Source: JANPCX01 sp050916095 (GTDB lineage: Bacteria; Pseudomonadota; Gammaproteobacteria; Burkholderiales; Burkholderiaceae_C). From it: a DNA stretch of 64,000 bases. The stretch lies in assembly GCA_050916095.1 (NCBI GenBank), contig CP050901.1, positions 3,100,001 to 3,164,000 of the forward strand. Direction: 5' to 3'. Every line of letters begins with the position of its first letter. The stretch's first letter is position 1. The position numbers were made by a program, and so were the translations under genes. The notes below the pieces were generated by a model. That model saw nothing but the letters and a program-made list of their open reading frames with translations, made no database searches and was not told the origin of the DNA. Positions 1 to 8,694 of this stretch are shown piece by piece.

Positions 1-1
1 A

Positions 2-1273
2 CCTGAGTTTGATATCCGCTCAGTCAACGTCAACGGCGTGGAAATTGCCGTGCAAGAACAAGTGGCTCTGACCAAACCTTTTTGCCGCTTGTTGCGGTTC
101 AAACGTTTCACCGACAAACCGGAGGCACTGGCCCATATGAAGGGGCACCCCACGGTATTGGTGGTGGCCCCGCTGTCAGGCCACCACTCCACGCTGTTGC
201 GCGACACGGTGCGCGCCCTGCTCAAAGACCACAAGGTCTTCATCACCGACTGGACCGACGCGCGCATGGTACCGGCCGAAGTGGGCCCCTTCCACTTGGA
301 CGACTATGTCCACTACGTGCAGGAGTTCATCCGCCACATTGGCCCGCAGGTGAATGTGATTTCGGTGTGCCAGCCCACGGTGCCAGTTCTGGCGGCTGTG
401 TCATTGATGGCCAGCCAAGGGGAAGCTACGCCACGCACCATGACCATGATGGGGGGCCCGATTGATGCTCGCAAAAGCCCCACCGCCGTCAACAACCTGG
501 CGATGAACAAGAGTTACTCCTGGTTCGAAAACAACGTGATCTACCGCGTGCCGGTGAACTACCCTGGGTGTGGTCGCCCGGTATATCCCGGCTTCATGCA
601 GCACACTGGGTTTGTGGCGATGAACCCCGACCGTCACATGAGCTCGCACTACGACTACTTTCTTGACCTGGTGCGTGGTGACGACGACAGCGTGGACTCC
701 CACCGTGTTTTTTACGACGAGTACAACGCGGTACTGGACCTGCCTGCCGAGTACTACCTCGACACCATCCGCGTCGTCTTCCAAGACTTCGCTTTGGTCA
801 ACGGCACTTGGGAAATTGATGGGATCACCGTCACGCCACAAGACATCACCAGCACCGCCTTGCTCACCGTGGAAGGCGAGTTGGACGATATTTCGGGAGC
901 CGGCCAAACCAAGGCGGCCCACGATTTGTGCACGGGCATTCCGATAGCGCGTCGCTTCCATTACGACGCCGAAGGTGCAGGCCACTACGGTATTTTCTCG
1001 GGCCGCCGCTGGCGCGAAAAAGTCTATCCGCATGTGCGCGATTTCATCGCCTCGCATCAGGCCGACGCTGCCGAACCACGTAGCAGCAAGGCGACCAACG
1101 CTGCGCCCAAAGCGTTGACCCTGGTCAAAGCTGCATCAACGGCCAAACCGAGCAAAAATGCAGCGGCCCAAAAGCCGGTAGCGACGAAAGTGGCTGCAAA
1201 ACCGGCGGCGAAATCAACGGTCAAAGCGGCTCCAAAAAAGCCTTTGAAAGTTAGCACTGGGCGTTCACGCTAA
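2..1273 (+). CDS. phaZ: Intracellular polyhydroxybutyrate depolymerase, 5' end outside window
   Basis: Hydrolyses intracellular PHB granules to hydroxybutyrate. The frame is open from base 2, and the protein continues upstream of the window; the GTG at 38 is an internal Val. The motif SVCQPTVPV is visible with Cys codon 368-370. In characterised intracellular PhaZ enzymes (Ralstonia type) a Cys in this context is the nucleophile, replacing the usual Ser. Candidate triad partners are the Asp pair in VEGELDDISG and the His in GAGHYGIFSGRRW, both near the end of the alpha/beta-hydrolase part. After the catalytic domain comes a tail of about 65 residues rich in Ala, Lys and Pro (about 1060-1270), resembling histone-H1 or PhaF-type basic tails. 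The rsxB gene follows closely on the same strand. Confidence 0.9.
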   Translation, partial: PEFDIRSVNVNGVEIAVQEQVALTKPFCRLLRFKRFTDKPEALAHMKGHPTVLVVAPLSGHHSTLLRDTVRALLKDHKVFITDWTDARMVPAEVGPFHLDDYVHYVQEFIRHIGPQVNVISVCQPTVPVLAAVSLMASQGEATPRTMTMMGGPIDARKSPTAVNNLAMNKSYSWFENNVIYRVPVNYPGCGRPVYPGFMQHTGFVAMNPDRHMSSHYDYFLDLVRGDDDSVDSHRVFYDEYNAVLDLPAEYYLDTIRVVFQDFALVNGTWEIDGITVTPQDITSTALLTVEGELDDISGAGQTKAAHDLCTGIPIARRFHYDAEGAGHYGIFSGRRWREKVYPHVRDFIASHQADAAEPRSSKATNAAPKALTLVKAASTAKPSKNAAAQKPVATKVAAKPAAKSTVKAAPKKPLKVSTGRSR

Positions 1274-1318
1274 CCGCAACCGGTGTGCTGCCTCTTCAGG
1301 GGTGGCACACTGCGTCCC

Positions 1319-2026
1319 GTGAATTTGATCCCAACGCCATTCCCGCACGACCAGAACAAGCTCGCGGTTGCCGAATTGGCAGCGGCCTTACACGCCGTCT
1401 TGCCGCAAACCCAGTGCACACGCTGCGGTTACCCCGATTGCGCGAGCTACGCACACGCCATCGCCCAAGGCGAAGCGGACATCAACCAGTGCCCGCCTGG
1501 CGGTGCTGAAGGCATTGCCCGTTTGGCAGCCCTCACCCAGCGCCGGGTGATTCCCTTGCACCCGGACCACGGTACCGAAGGGCCCCGGCACATGGCCTTC
1601 ATCGATGAAGACTGGTGCATCGGCTGCACCCTGTGCATCAAAGCCTGCCCAATAGACGCCATCGTCGGCGGCCCCAAGGTCATGCATACCGTCATCGAAG
1701 CCCACTGCACCGGCTGCGAACTGTGTGTGCCGGTATGCCCGGTCGACTGCATCCTGCTGGAAAACACCACGGCCGACAAAACCGGCTGGGCCGCTTGGTC
1801 GCAAGAACAAGCGCAAACCTCACTGACACGTTATGAATTCCACCAGCAGCGCGTGCGGCGAGACAAAACCGAACACGATGAACGGCTGGCCGCCAAAGCA
1901 AAATCCAAACTCAGCGACCTGCCCGCCCACTCCACCCTCACCGACCCCGCAGAACTGGACAAAAAACGGGTGGCCATTGAAGCCGCCATGGCACGGGCCC
2001 GCGCGGCGCGTGAAGGCAAGTCCTGA
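1319..2026 (+). CDS. rsxB: RnfB/RsxB-type ferredoxin, electron transport complex subunit B
   Basis: An iron-sulfur electron carrier. The N-terminal part carries a 4Fe-4S domain with Cys spacing CTRCGYPDC and a fourth Cys in NQCPPGG. Two ferredoxin-type clusters follow (CIGCTLCIKACP and CTGCELCVPVCP). The GTG at 1319 gives a product beginning NLIPTPF; an in-frame ATG at 1283 would add 12 residues with little family resemblance. No hydrophobic N-terminal anchor is present, unlike E. coli RsxB, and no other rnf/rsx genes lie nearby, so it is an orphan subunit here. The end is rich in charged residues and Ala. It lies 14 bp upstream of nth, probably in one transcript. Possible roles, repair of SoxR-like sensors or electron supply to other enzymes, are inference. 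Confidence 0.88.
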   Translation: MNLIPTPFPHDQNKLAVAELAAALHAVLPQTQCTRCGYPDCASYAHAIAQGEADINQCPPGGAEGIARLAALTQRRVIPLHPDHGTEGPRHMAFIDEDWCIGCTLCIKACPIDAIVGGPKVMHTVIEAHCTGCELCVPVCPVDCILLENTTADKTGWAAWSQEQAQTSLTRYEFHQQRVRRDKTEHDERLAAKAKSKLSDLPAHSTLTDPAELDKKRVAIEAAMARARAAREGKS

Positions 2027-2040
2027 ACCCGCCTTGCGCC

Positions 2041-2667
2041 ATGAAAACCTCCGACATCGAACCTTTCTTTGCTACGCTGCAAGCAGCCAATCCACAACCG
2101 CAAACCGAACTCGAGTTCAGCAATGTGTTTGAGCTGCTGGCCGCTGTGCTGCTCTCAGCGCAAGCCACCGATGTGAGTGTGAACAAAGCCACCAAGCGTC
2201 TTTTTGCTCAGGCGAACACGCCACAGAAAATGCTGGACCTGGGGCTGGAGAAAATCACCGAGCACATCAAAACCATAGGCCTATTCCGAAATAAAGCGAA
2301 AAACCTGCTGGAGACGAGCCGCATCTTGGTGGAGCAACACAAAGGCGAAGTGCCGCGCAGCCGCGAGGCCTTGGTCGCCCTGCCCGGCGTCGGCCGAAAG
2401 ACCGCCAACGTGGTGCTCAACGTGGCCTTTGGTGAGCCAACGATGGCGGTAGATACCCACATCTTTCGCGTCAGCAACCGCACCGGCTTGGCACCAGGAA
2501 AAGACCCGCTGGCGGTGGAGCTGGCCCTGCTCAAGCGTGTGCCCGCGAAGTATTTGGTGGATGCACACCACTGGCTGATCCTGCATGGACGGTATGTGTG
2601 TCAGGCGCGTAAGCCGCTGTGTGGGCAGTGTGGGGTGGCGAGATATTGCGATTCGAGACCGCGTTAG
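2041..2667 (+). CDS. nth: Endonuclease III (DNA glycosylase/AP lyase)
   Basis: Removes oxidised pyrimidines from DNA and nicks AP sites in base-excision repair. The 208-residue protein has the helix-hairpin-helix motif LPGVGRKTANVV with catalytic Lys120 and the Asp of AVDTH at 138, the same numbering as in E. coli Nth. The C-terminal 4Fe-4S cluster has Cys187, 194, 197 and 203 (C-x6-C-x2-C-x5-C). Family length is normal. It follows rsxB by 14 bp, and its stop overlaps the stop of the convergent cobC by a few bases. Confidence 0.97.
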   Translation: MKTSDIEPFFATLQAANPQPQTELEFSNVFELLAAVLLSAQATDVSVNKATKRLFAQANTPQKMLDLGLEKITEHIKTIGLFRNKAKNLLETSRILVEQHKGEVPRSREALVALPGVGRKTANVVLNVAFGEPTMAVDTHIFRVSNRTGLAPGKDPLAVELALLKRVPAKYLVDAHHWLILHGRYVCQARKPLCGQCGVARYCDSRPR

Positions 2668-3221
2668 GGCCGAGTCCAGTTCTTGCGTACCCCGTACTTC
2701 AACGCACCAGGCCAATCCGCAGCGCGTGGTGCGGAACTGGGTTTGTCCTTCACCCAACCGAGCGCACTCATCCAACCTGCGTGGCCAACCACCAAACAAG
2801 TTTGCGCAGACTGCTGTTCCCTCACAAAGTCATTGCACCGTTCAAGCAACTGCCCCACCGACTCACCGCCGCCCGGACGAGCATCCGCGAAGTTGTCGCA
2901 CCACGCATCGATGTCTTCCTTGGCAATCTGCGACCAAGGTTGCCCATCCCAGTTACCAAAATTCAACTCACACAACCGAGCATCCACACGATGCACCCAA
3001 CCCCAGCTGCGAAGTACGCGCCCAACGTCGAAACAACGTCGCAGGGGTGAAGTCCAAATGACAGGCGCTTGCTGCTCAAACAAACGCTCACGGCGTGCGT
3101 AGTGGCGAATTCGGTGCGCTAGGCGTTTGGCTTTGCGGCGATCGACAGGCACATCGACCTGCCCAATGCAGCGTCCTTCCACGCCCTGCGGCCGAGGATG
3201 GCGCCAGACGATCAATTCCAT
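2664..3221 (-). CDS. cobC: Histidine phosphatase, CobC-type alpha-ribazole phosphatase
   Basis: Predicted to dephosphorylate alpha-ribazole-5'-phosphate (or adenosylcobalamin phosphate) in the last steps of nucleotide-loop assembly. The product of about 185 residues starts MELIVWRHPRP, where RHP replaces the usual RHG of the histidine phosphatases. The second catalytic His is in VVGHAGWM and an acidic segment CELNFGNWDG lies between. The ATG at 3221 is chosen because it gives the RH motif at the very N-terminus and overlaps the cobS stop by 10 bp, as expected for translational coupling; the longer in-frame extension is cobS antiparallel noise. It is the last gene of the cobalamin operon. Assignment to CobC rather than another histidine phosphatase rests on context. 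Confidence 0.85.
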   Translation of the reverse strand: MELIVWRHPRPQGVEGRCIGQVDVPVDRRKAKRLAHRIRHYARRERLFEQQAPVIWTSPLRRCFDVGRVLRSWGWVHRVDARLCELNFGNWDGQPWSQIAKEDIDAWCDNFADARPGGGESVGQLLERCNDFVREQQSAQTCLVVGHAGWMSALGWVKDKPSSAPRAADWPGALKYGVRKNWTRP

Positions 3222-4015
3222 CGAATGGCACCCAGCCAGCCCAGGAGCATGGCCACTTCGACGAGTTGTTGGGTTGCACCCAAAGTGTCTCCGGTAATAC
3301 CACCAAGGCGCTTTTTCAACCAATTGGCGCACCAGAGCAGCATCAAGGTCGCGGCCAACAGGCTGGTCAACACGGCCACCCAAGATCCCACGGCCAGACC
3401 ACGCGAACTGGCGAACACGATGAGACCTGCCAGCAATACGGTGGTGAAACAAGCGATCAGCACATCCGACAGCCTGGCTCGCTGCGCCAGTGGTTTGGCT
3501 TTGGCATGGGCTTCATCACCGGCATAGGGCAGCCACGCAATCATCAATACGGTGGCGTTGCGTGAGCCGGTGTGGGCCATCAGCAGCGCCGTCACTGCCG
3601 TCCAGACGGAGGCCGCGCCCAAGGCCGATAGCGTGGCCGCTTTAAGACCCAGCATCAGCACCAAGCCCATCGCACCATAAGCACCGATGCGCGAGTCTTT
3701 CATGATCTCCAAGGCGCGTTCACGGCTGACGTGGCCGCCGAGGCCATCGCAGGTGTCGGCGAAACCGTCTTCATGGAAGCCACCTGTGAGCAACACGGTG
3801 GCCACGATGCACAGCAGCGCCGCAACCACGGGGCCGAAGAGCACATGTGCCACGCCGAACACGCACGCACCAACGAGCCCCACGAACGCACCCACTGCCG
3901 GAAAGTAACGCGCGCTGTGGTGCAGCCACTCGGCCTCGAACCCCACCCAGCGCGGAATGGGCACGCGGGTGAAAAACTGCAGTGCGATGAAGAAGAGGCG
4001 GAGTTGATGGCGCAT
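3212..4015 (-). CDS. cobS: Adenosylcobinamide-GDP ribazoletransferase (cobalamin synthase)
   Basis: Joins adenosylcobinamide-GDP with alpha-ribazole(-phosphate) to form adenosylcobalamin (phosphate) at the inner membrane. The 267-residue protein is mostly hydrophobic, with several membrane segments. It contains the family signature GGFHEDGFADTCDGLGG near residues 78-94, followed by an Arg/Lys-rich loop ERALEIMKDSRIGAYG. It overlaps cobC. It is separated from cobT upstream by about 235 bp that hold REP-like repeats, so it may be less tightly coupled than the other genes. Confidence 0.96.
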   Translation of the reverse strand: MRHQLRLFFIALQFFTRVPIPRWVGFEAEWLHHSARYFPAVGAFVGLVGACVFGVAHVLFGPVVAALLCIVATVLLTGGFHEDGFADTCDGLGGHVSRERALEIMKDSRIGAYGAMGLVLMLGLKAATLSALGAASVWTAVTALLMAHTGSRNATVLMIAWLPYAGDEAHAKAKPLAQRARLSDVLIACFTTVLLAGLIVFASSRGLAVGSWVAVLTSLLAATLMLLWCANWLKKRLGGITGDTLGATQQLVEVAMLLGWLGAIRWN

Positions 4016-4029
4016 GGGGTTGGGAGTCT

Positions 4030-4210
4030 GATTCTCGTCATTCCTGCCTGTGCGGGCGATGACGAATCAAAGGTGATCCTGATTTGCGACGTTCTTGAGC
4101 TGTACGCCCATCTCCGTTCGGGCTGACCCTTTGACGGGGCTCAGGACAGGCCTTGTCGAAGCCAGCGTATGGCGTCCCTCGCTACCCTTCGACTGGCTCA
4201 GGGCGAACGG
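4030..4210. repeat. REP-like palindromes between cobT and cobS
   Basis: The cobS-cobT gap (4016-4251) holds no gene. It contains an imperfect palindrome at 4030-4068 (GATTCTCGTCATT... pairing with ...ATGACGAATC), related to the CGTCATTCC repeats seen in btuF and pbpC. A facing pair at 4114-4210 follows: CCGTTCGGGCTGACCC on the left and GGCTCAGGGCGAACGG on the right. Both types recur in this window. Such repeats between operon genes can affect mRNA stability or partial termination; that effect is inferred. Confidence 0.8.
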
Positions 4211-4251
4211 AGAAGGGCTGAGCCATGTCGCCAATCATGAGGGTGATGCGC

Positions 4252-5328
4252 TCAATCCTCGTCCTTGTTCGACACGCCCGCCGATTCAAAACTCGCCATC
4301 TCGCCGAGCAAGCCCACTGCGCTTTGAACCAATGGCCAAGCCAAAGCAGCGCCGGAACCTTCGCCCAAACGCAGGCCGAGATGGAGCAAGGGGCCGACAC
4401 GGTTCAATGCCCAAGAAGATGCGGTGGAGCGCGCCAGGTGGTCGAGCATCAAGCGGTGGCCTTGTTCGGCGGAGCGATGGGCGAAGACGCAATAACCGAG
4501 CACGGCGGGATTGAGTTTGGCGGCCATGAGCACTGCCGCGCCCGATATGAAGCCATCGACGACCACCACGCGCCGCTGGGAAGCGGCTTGCAAACAAGCA
4601 CCGACCATCATGGCGATTTCAAAGCCACCGAATGCGGCCAGCGCTTGCAGCGGCTCCGTGGCATCGGAATGGCGCTGCAACACGGCCTTGAGCACTTGCT
4701 GCTTGCGCACCAAACCGGCATCGTCCAAACCCGTGCCTCGGCCCATGCACGCCGTCACGGGTTCTTGCGTCAGGCGCGACATCAGCAGGGCCGCGCTGGA
4801 GGTGTTGCCTATGCCCATCTCGCCGAGCAGCAAGGCGTTGCCGGGCAGACTCGACACCACATTGCAGCCATCTTGCAGCGCTTGGTGGCACTGCGCCTGG
4901 GTCATCGCCGGCCCCTTGCTGGCGTCCTCGGTGCCGAGGGCCACTTTGCGATCGATGAGGCCAGCGCGTGGTTTGAATTGGTGAGCCACCCCGGCATCCA
5001 CCACCTGCAAAGCCAGTCCATGTTGTCGGGCGAGCACACTCACCGCGGCACCACCCGCGAGAAAGTTTTCCACCATTTGCCAGGTCACGTCGCTGGGGTA
5101 GGCGGAGACACCTTGCGCGGCCAAGCCGTGGTCGCCAGCGAACACCAGGAGCTGGGGCTGGACGAGCTGCGGCTTCACGGTTTGTTGTATCAAACCAATT
5201 TGCTGCCCGAGAGCTTCCAGCGCGCCCAGTGAACCCTGGGGTTTTGTTTTTTGATTCCATGCCTGCTGCAATTGCGCGGCGAGTTCGGGGGCGTGAATGT
5301 CGGCGATGGGCGGTGGCGTGAAGGTCAT
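4252..5328 (-). CDS. cobT: Nicotinate-nucleotide--dimethylbenzimidazole phosphoribosyltransferase
   Basis: Activates the lower ligand of cobalamin by making alpha-ribazole-5'-phosphate from nicotinate mononucleotide and a benzimidazole base. The 358-residue length is normal for CobT. Recognisable segments are KPQGSLGALEALGQQIGLIQ near the start, FAGDHGLAAQGVSAYP, and GLRLGEGSGAALAWPLVQSA near the end; the Glu in GEGSGA matches the position of the catalytic base in characterised CobT. The start codon overlaps the cobQ stop by 4 bp, indicating translational coupling. The last residues are Asp/Glu rich. Confidence 0.97.
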   Translation of the reverse strand: MTFTPPPIADIHAPELAAQLQQAWNQKTKPQGSLGALEALGQQIGLIQQTVKPQLVQPQLLVFAGDHGLAAQGVSAYPSDVTWQMVENFLAGGAAVSVLARQHGLALQVVDAGVAHQFKPRAGLIDRKVALGTEDASKGPAMTQAQCHQALQDGCNVVSSLPGNALLLGEMGIGNTSSAALLMSRLTQEPVTACMGRGTGLDDAGLVRKQQVLKAVLQRHSDATEPLQALAAFGGFEIAMMVGACLQAASQRRVVVVDGFISGAAVLMAAKLNPAVLGYCVFAHRSAEQGHRLMLDHLARSTASSWALNRVGPLLHLGLRLGEGSGAALAWPLVQSAVGLLGEMASFESAGVSNKDED

Positions 5329-6818
5329 GGGTTCAACGACAGGGGTGGGTGGTTGGCAGGAAGCATCAGGCTTTGCAGGACACCGCGATCAAAGTGGTGG
5401 TCAACAAAATCAGCCAGGCTATCGAAGACGGCATCCAGGGTGGGCACCGAGACTCCAAAGAGCGATTTCAATACCGCACCGGATTCAAAGAGTCCGTGGG
5501 CATACACGCCCAACACCGAGCCGCGCTGCCAGCCTATCGTTTGACTGTCTGAATTACGCAGCGCAATAGCCGAGATGTCAGTGCCGCCCACCCATTCGGT
5601 CAGGCCATGGCGAATTTCGTAAGCTTCAAAACCCACACCTGAAAGTTGAGCCCAAGGGGCTTGCAGGGTTGTGAAAGCGGCTCTGGTGGGGCACAGGCGT
5701 TTGTCCACAGCGAAGGTGGTGCGCAAGGGTAAAAGACCCAGGCCGGCGGCCGAGCCGTCCACGCCAAACGGGTCGTGCAACGACTCGCCCAACATTTGCA
5801 GTCCGCCACAAATGCCCAGCACTGCGCCGCCATTGGCAGCGTGCTGCTGGATGGCAACATCAAGTTGCTGTGAACGCAACCAGGCCAGGTCGCTGCTCGT
5901 GTGTTTGGAGCCGGGCAGGATGACCCAATCTGCCTCATGCAAGTCACGCGGCTCGCGGGCCCAGCACAAGCGCACGCCGGGCAGGTGGCGCAGGGCTTGA
6001 AATTCGTCGAGGTTGCTGATGCGCGGCGCCGCGACGACGGCAATATTCAATACGCCCGCTTGCCGCACACTCGAAGGTCGTTCGTCCATCACCCCGTCCT
6101 CTTCCGGCAGACCGTGCTCGCGCCACATCGGCAGCACCGCCACCGTGGGTACGCCCGTGAGTTGGCGCAACTGCTCAGGGCCAGGGGCGAGCAAACGGGC
6201 GTCGCCACGAAAGCGGTTCAGCACAAAACCGCGTATCAGCGCGGCTTCTTCTTTGGGCAACAACTGGTGGGTGCCGAAGAGGTGGGCGAATGCGCCTCCA
6301 CGGTCAATGTCGGTCACCAACAAACACGCGGCTTGTGCGGCCAGCGCGGTGCGCATGTTGACGTAGTCGCTGGCATGCAGGTTGATCTCGGCGGGAGAGC
6401 CTGCGCCTTCAATCAGCACCAGATCGTTCTCTAACATCAATTCATGAAGCGCTTGCTTGGCATAGGGCCAGAGCTGTTCGCTGCGCTCGCGCCAGGGCAC
6501 GGCGGCCAGGTCGCGGCGCACCTCGCCCAGCACCACCACTTGGCTGCCCATGTCGTTCTCGGGTTTGAGCAGCACCGGGTTCATGCGAACCTCAGGCCGC
6601 GCACGGGCAGCCAGGGCTTGAAAGTACTGGGCGCTGCCGATCTCACCCCAGCCCCCCTCCAGAACAGCCACCACACGGGCGTTGTTGCTCATGTTTTGCG
6701 CTTTGAAAGGAGCCACCTTCAAACCTTGCCGCGCATACCAGCGGCACAGCGCGGTGGTGAGCCAGCTTTTGCCCGCGTGGCTGGTGGTGCCCAGCACCAT
6801 GATGGCGCGGGCGGTCAT
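5325..6818 (-). CDS. cobQ: Cobyric acid synthase
   Basis: Amidates four side chains of adenosylcobyrinic a,c-diamide with glutamine and ATP. The 497-residue protein has an N-terminal dethiobiotin-synthetase-like ATPase (GTTSHAGKSWLTTALCRWY and KAQNMSNNARVV) and a C-terminal class-I glutamine amidotransferase domain with the nucleophile Cys in VLGICGGLQMLG. Full-length CobQ implies more of the pathway than pure salvage, yet the upstream corrin-ring genes are not in this window. It overlaps cobT by 4 bp and follows btuD by about 30 bp. Confidence 0.97.
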   Translation of the reverse strand: MTARAIMVLGTTSHAGKSWLTTALCRWYARQGLKVAPFKAQNMSNNARVVAVLEGGWGEIGSAQYFQALAARARPEVRMNPVLLKPENDMGSQVVVLGEVRRDLAAVPWRERSEQLWPYAKQALHELMLENDLVLIEGAGSPAEINLHASDYVNMRTALAAQAACLLVTDIDRGGAFAHLFGTHQLLPKEEAALIRGFVLNRFRGDARLLAPGPEQLRQLTGVPTVAVLPMWREHGLPEEDGVMDERPSSVRQAGVLNIAVVAAPRISNLDEFQALRHLPGVRLCWAREPRDLHEADWVILPGSKHTSSDLAWLRSQQLDVAIQQHAANGGAVLGICGGLQMLGESLHDPFGVDGSAAGLGLLPLRTTFAVDKRLCPTRAAFTTLQAPWAQLSGVGFEAYEIRHGLTEWVGGTDISAIALRNSDSQTIGWQRGSVLGVYAHGLFESGAVLKSLFGVSVPTLDAVFDSLADFVDHHFDRGVLQSLMLPANHPPLSLNP

Positions 6819-6852
6819 GGGGGAGTTGGTTTCAATGGCATGGTGTGTGGCT

Positions 6853-7632
6853 TCAAAAATGCGGCACGGCCAAATACCGGCCAGAGACTTGTTCGATGCG
6901 CAGCGCGTTGTCGAACACCTCTACCAAGCTTTGATGAAGCGAGGGATCGCTGGTGCGACCTTGCCCGTGAATCTGCCCTGCTTTCATCACGACCACCTGG
7001 TCCGCCTGCAAGGCCAACGACACGTCATGCAGCACGCTGACCACGGTGTGGGTGCGGCCCAAACCTTGCAGCAGCTTCACCAAGGCAATTTGATGCGGCG
7101 GGTCAAGGTGGGTGGTGGGCTCGTCCAGCAACAGCACGGGGGCCTGCACCGCCAAGGCACGGGCCAACAAGGCGCGCTGGCGTTCTCCGCCTGAGAGTTC
7201 GTGCAAACGCCGATGCTGCCAAGCGCTGCACTCCGTGAGGTGCATGCACTCATCGACCACGGCTTCGTCAAACGCAGTTGGGGCGGCAAACAAGCCCAAA
7301 TGAGGCAGGCGCCCCAGGTGCACCACCTCACGCACCGTCAACTCGCTGCTGCTGTCGCCTGCGGCTGCGTTGTGCTGTGACATCCACGCCAACTGCAACG
7401 CGCGTTCACCGGTGGACCAAGCAGTGAGTGATTTTCCTGCCAGCAGCACGCGCCCCGAGGCCAGGGGCAACAAGCCCGCCAACGCATGCAACAAGGTGGA
7501 CTTGCCAGCGCCATTGGGCCCGACGATGGCGGTCCAACCGGGCGCCAGGTTCAAGGAGACCTCGTTCAGCACGGTCACACCGCCCAACACCACCCGAAGT
7601 TGTTGTGCTTGCAGTGGAGAAGTTGAATTCAC
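6853..7632 (-). CDS. btuD: Cobalamin ABC transporter, ATP-binding subunit
   Basis: Energises vitamin B12 import across the inner membrane. It shows Walker A GPNGAGKST, the ABC signature LSGGERQRALLARAL, Walker B LLLDEPTTHLD and the switch His in SVLHDVSLA. The GTG at 7632 is chosen as start: an AGGAG Shine-Dalgarno lies six bases upstream and the protein then begins NSTSPLQAQQLRVVLGG. The upstream in-frame extension runs antisense to nothing conserved and overlaps btuC. It lies 13 bp after btuC. Sequence alone would also fit a siderophore importer; the riboswitch, btuB and cob genes decide for B12. Confidence 0.93.
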   Translation of the reverse strand: MNSTSPLQAQQLRVVLGGVTVLNEVSLNLAPGWTAIVGPNGAGKSTLLHALAGLLPLASGRVLLAGKSLTAWSTGERALQLAWMSQHNAAAGDSSSELTVREVVHLGRLPHLGLFAAPTAFDEAVVDECMHLTECSAWQHRRLHELSGGERQRALLARALAVQAPVLLLDEPTTHLDPPHQIALVKLLQGLGRTHTVVSVLHDVSLALQADQVVVMKAGQIHGQGRTSDPSLHQSLVEVFDNALRIEQVSGRYLAVPHF

Positions 7633-7645
7633 CGCATGCTCCTGA

Positions 7646-8683
7646 TCAAACCGCGCGCCGAACCACGCGACGGTGCAGCAATACCAACAAATAACTGCCG
7701 CCCAGCAAAGCGGTGAGCACACCCACCGGTAATTCCTGCGGGGCGATTACCACCCGCGCCAGCACATCGGCGGCCAGCAACAGGGCACCACCCATGGCGC
7801 TGCTGGCGAGCAAGGTGTAGCCCTGGGCGGCCGGCGCGAAACGGCGCACCAGGTGCGGTGCCACCAGCCCCACAAAGGCCACGAGTCCCGCTTGCGACAC
7901 CGCCAAACCTGTGGCCAGGGCCAGCACCAACACCAGCACCAAACGAATTCGATTCAAGGGCAGACCCAGGGTGCGGGCGGTTTCTTCACCCAGGGTCAAT
8001 GCGTCCATGGCCCGCGACAGGCTGTAGGCCAGCGGCAAGGCCATCAACAACCCTGGCAGCAACAACACCACACTGGACCACCCCAGAAAACCCGTGGTCC
8101 CGAGCATGAACACTTGTTTGCCGCGCAAGGCCTCCGGCGCAACGGTAGTGAGTAAATCGCTCAGCGCGCCGAGTACTACACCCACCACCACACCAGCCAA
8201 TAACAAACGCACGGTGTGCTGCGCCCCACGCGCCAAAAGCAAGGTCAGGCTGACGCCAGCCAACGCGCCAACGAAGGCGGCCGCCGCCAAGCCAAAACGC
8301 GACAGGCTGTCGGCGGTGGCCAGACTCAGGCCCTGGCCCACGAGGCTGCTGGCGGCCAACACCAACACCACGGCGGTTGAAGCACCCGCCGCCGAGCCGA
8401 GCAAAAACGGATCGGCCAAGGGATTGCGAAACAGGCCCTGGGCCACTGCACCGCCCAAGCCCAACAGGGCACCCACACACCAAGCACCCACGGTACGCGG
8501 CGCACGGATGTCCCCCAAGATGATGCCCGCCTCTGGGCTGTTCAAAATGGACCAGGACCAGCCCTCGCTGCCAGCCAACAAGCCCGCACCCAACAACAAG
8601 ACGGTGACCAGCAACAAGCCCCACACCAAACGCTGGCGGCGCTGCGCATCGTGTTCAAACACGGGTGAGCCGCTGACGCTCAT
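7646..8683 (-). CDS. btuC: Cobalamin ABC transporter, permease (FecCD/BtuC family)
   Basis: Forms the transmembrane pore for B12 import with BtuD and BtuF. About 345 residues with roughly ten hydrophobic segments. Family features include GDIRAPRTVGAWCVGALLG and GLFRNPLADPFLLGSAAGAS early on, and GLVAPHLVRR late, the segment that contacts the ATPase. The ATG at 8683 (MSVSGSPVFEHD) is preferred; a TTG nine bases upstream is also in frame. The start lies only about 12 bp from the edge of a CTAG-ended palindromic element (8695-8860) that separates it from btuF. Confidence 0.93.
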   Translation of the reverse strand: MSVSGSPVFEHDAQRRQRLVWGLLLVTVLLLGAGLLAGSEGWSWSILNSPEAGIILGDIRAPRTVGAWCVGALLGLGGAVAQGLFRNPLADPFLLGSAAGASTAVVLVLAASSLVGQGLSLATADSLSRFGLAAAAFVGALAGVSLTLLLARGAQHTVRLLLAGVVVGVVLGALSDLLTTVAPEALRGKQVFMLGTTGFLGWSSVVLLLPGLLMALPLAYSLSRAMDALTLGEETARTLGLPLNRIRLVLVLVLALATGLAVSQAGLVAFVGLVAPHLVRRFAPAAQGYTLLASSAMGGALLLAADVLARVVIAPQELPVGVLTALLGGSYLLVLLHRRVVRRAV

Positions 8684-8694
8684 AGTGTTCAAGG

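Noticed and set aside
4225..5232. A 335-codon plus-strand frame opposite cobT
   Set aside because: Shadow of cobT, composition His/Arg/Gln rich, no motifs.
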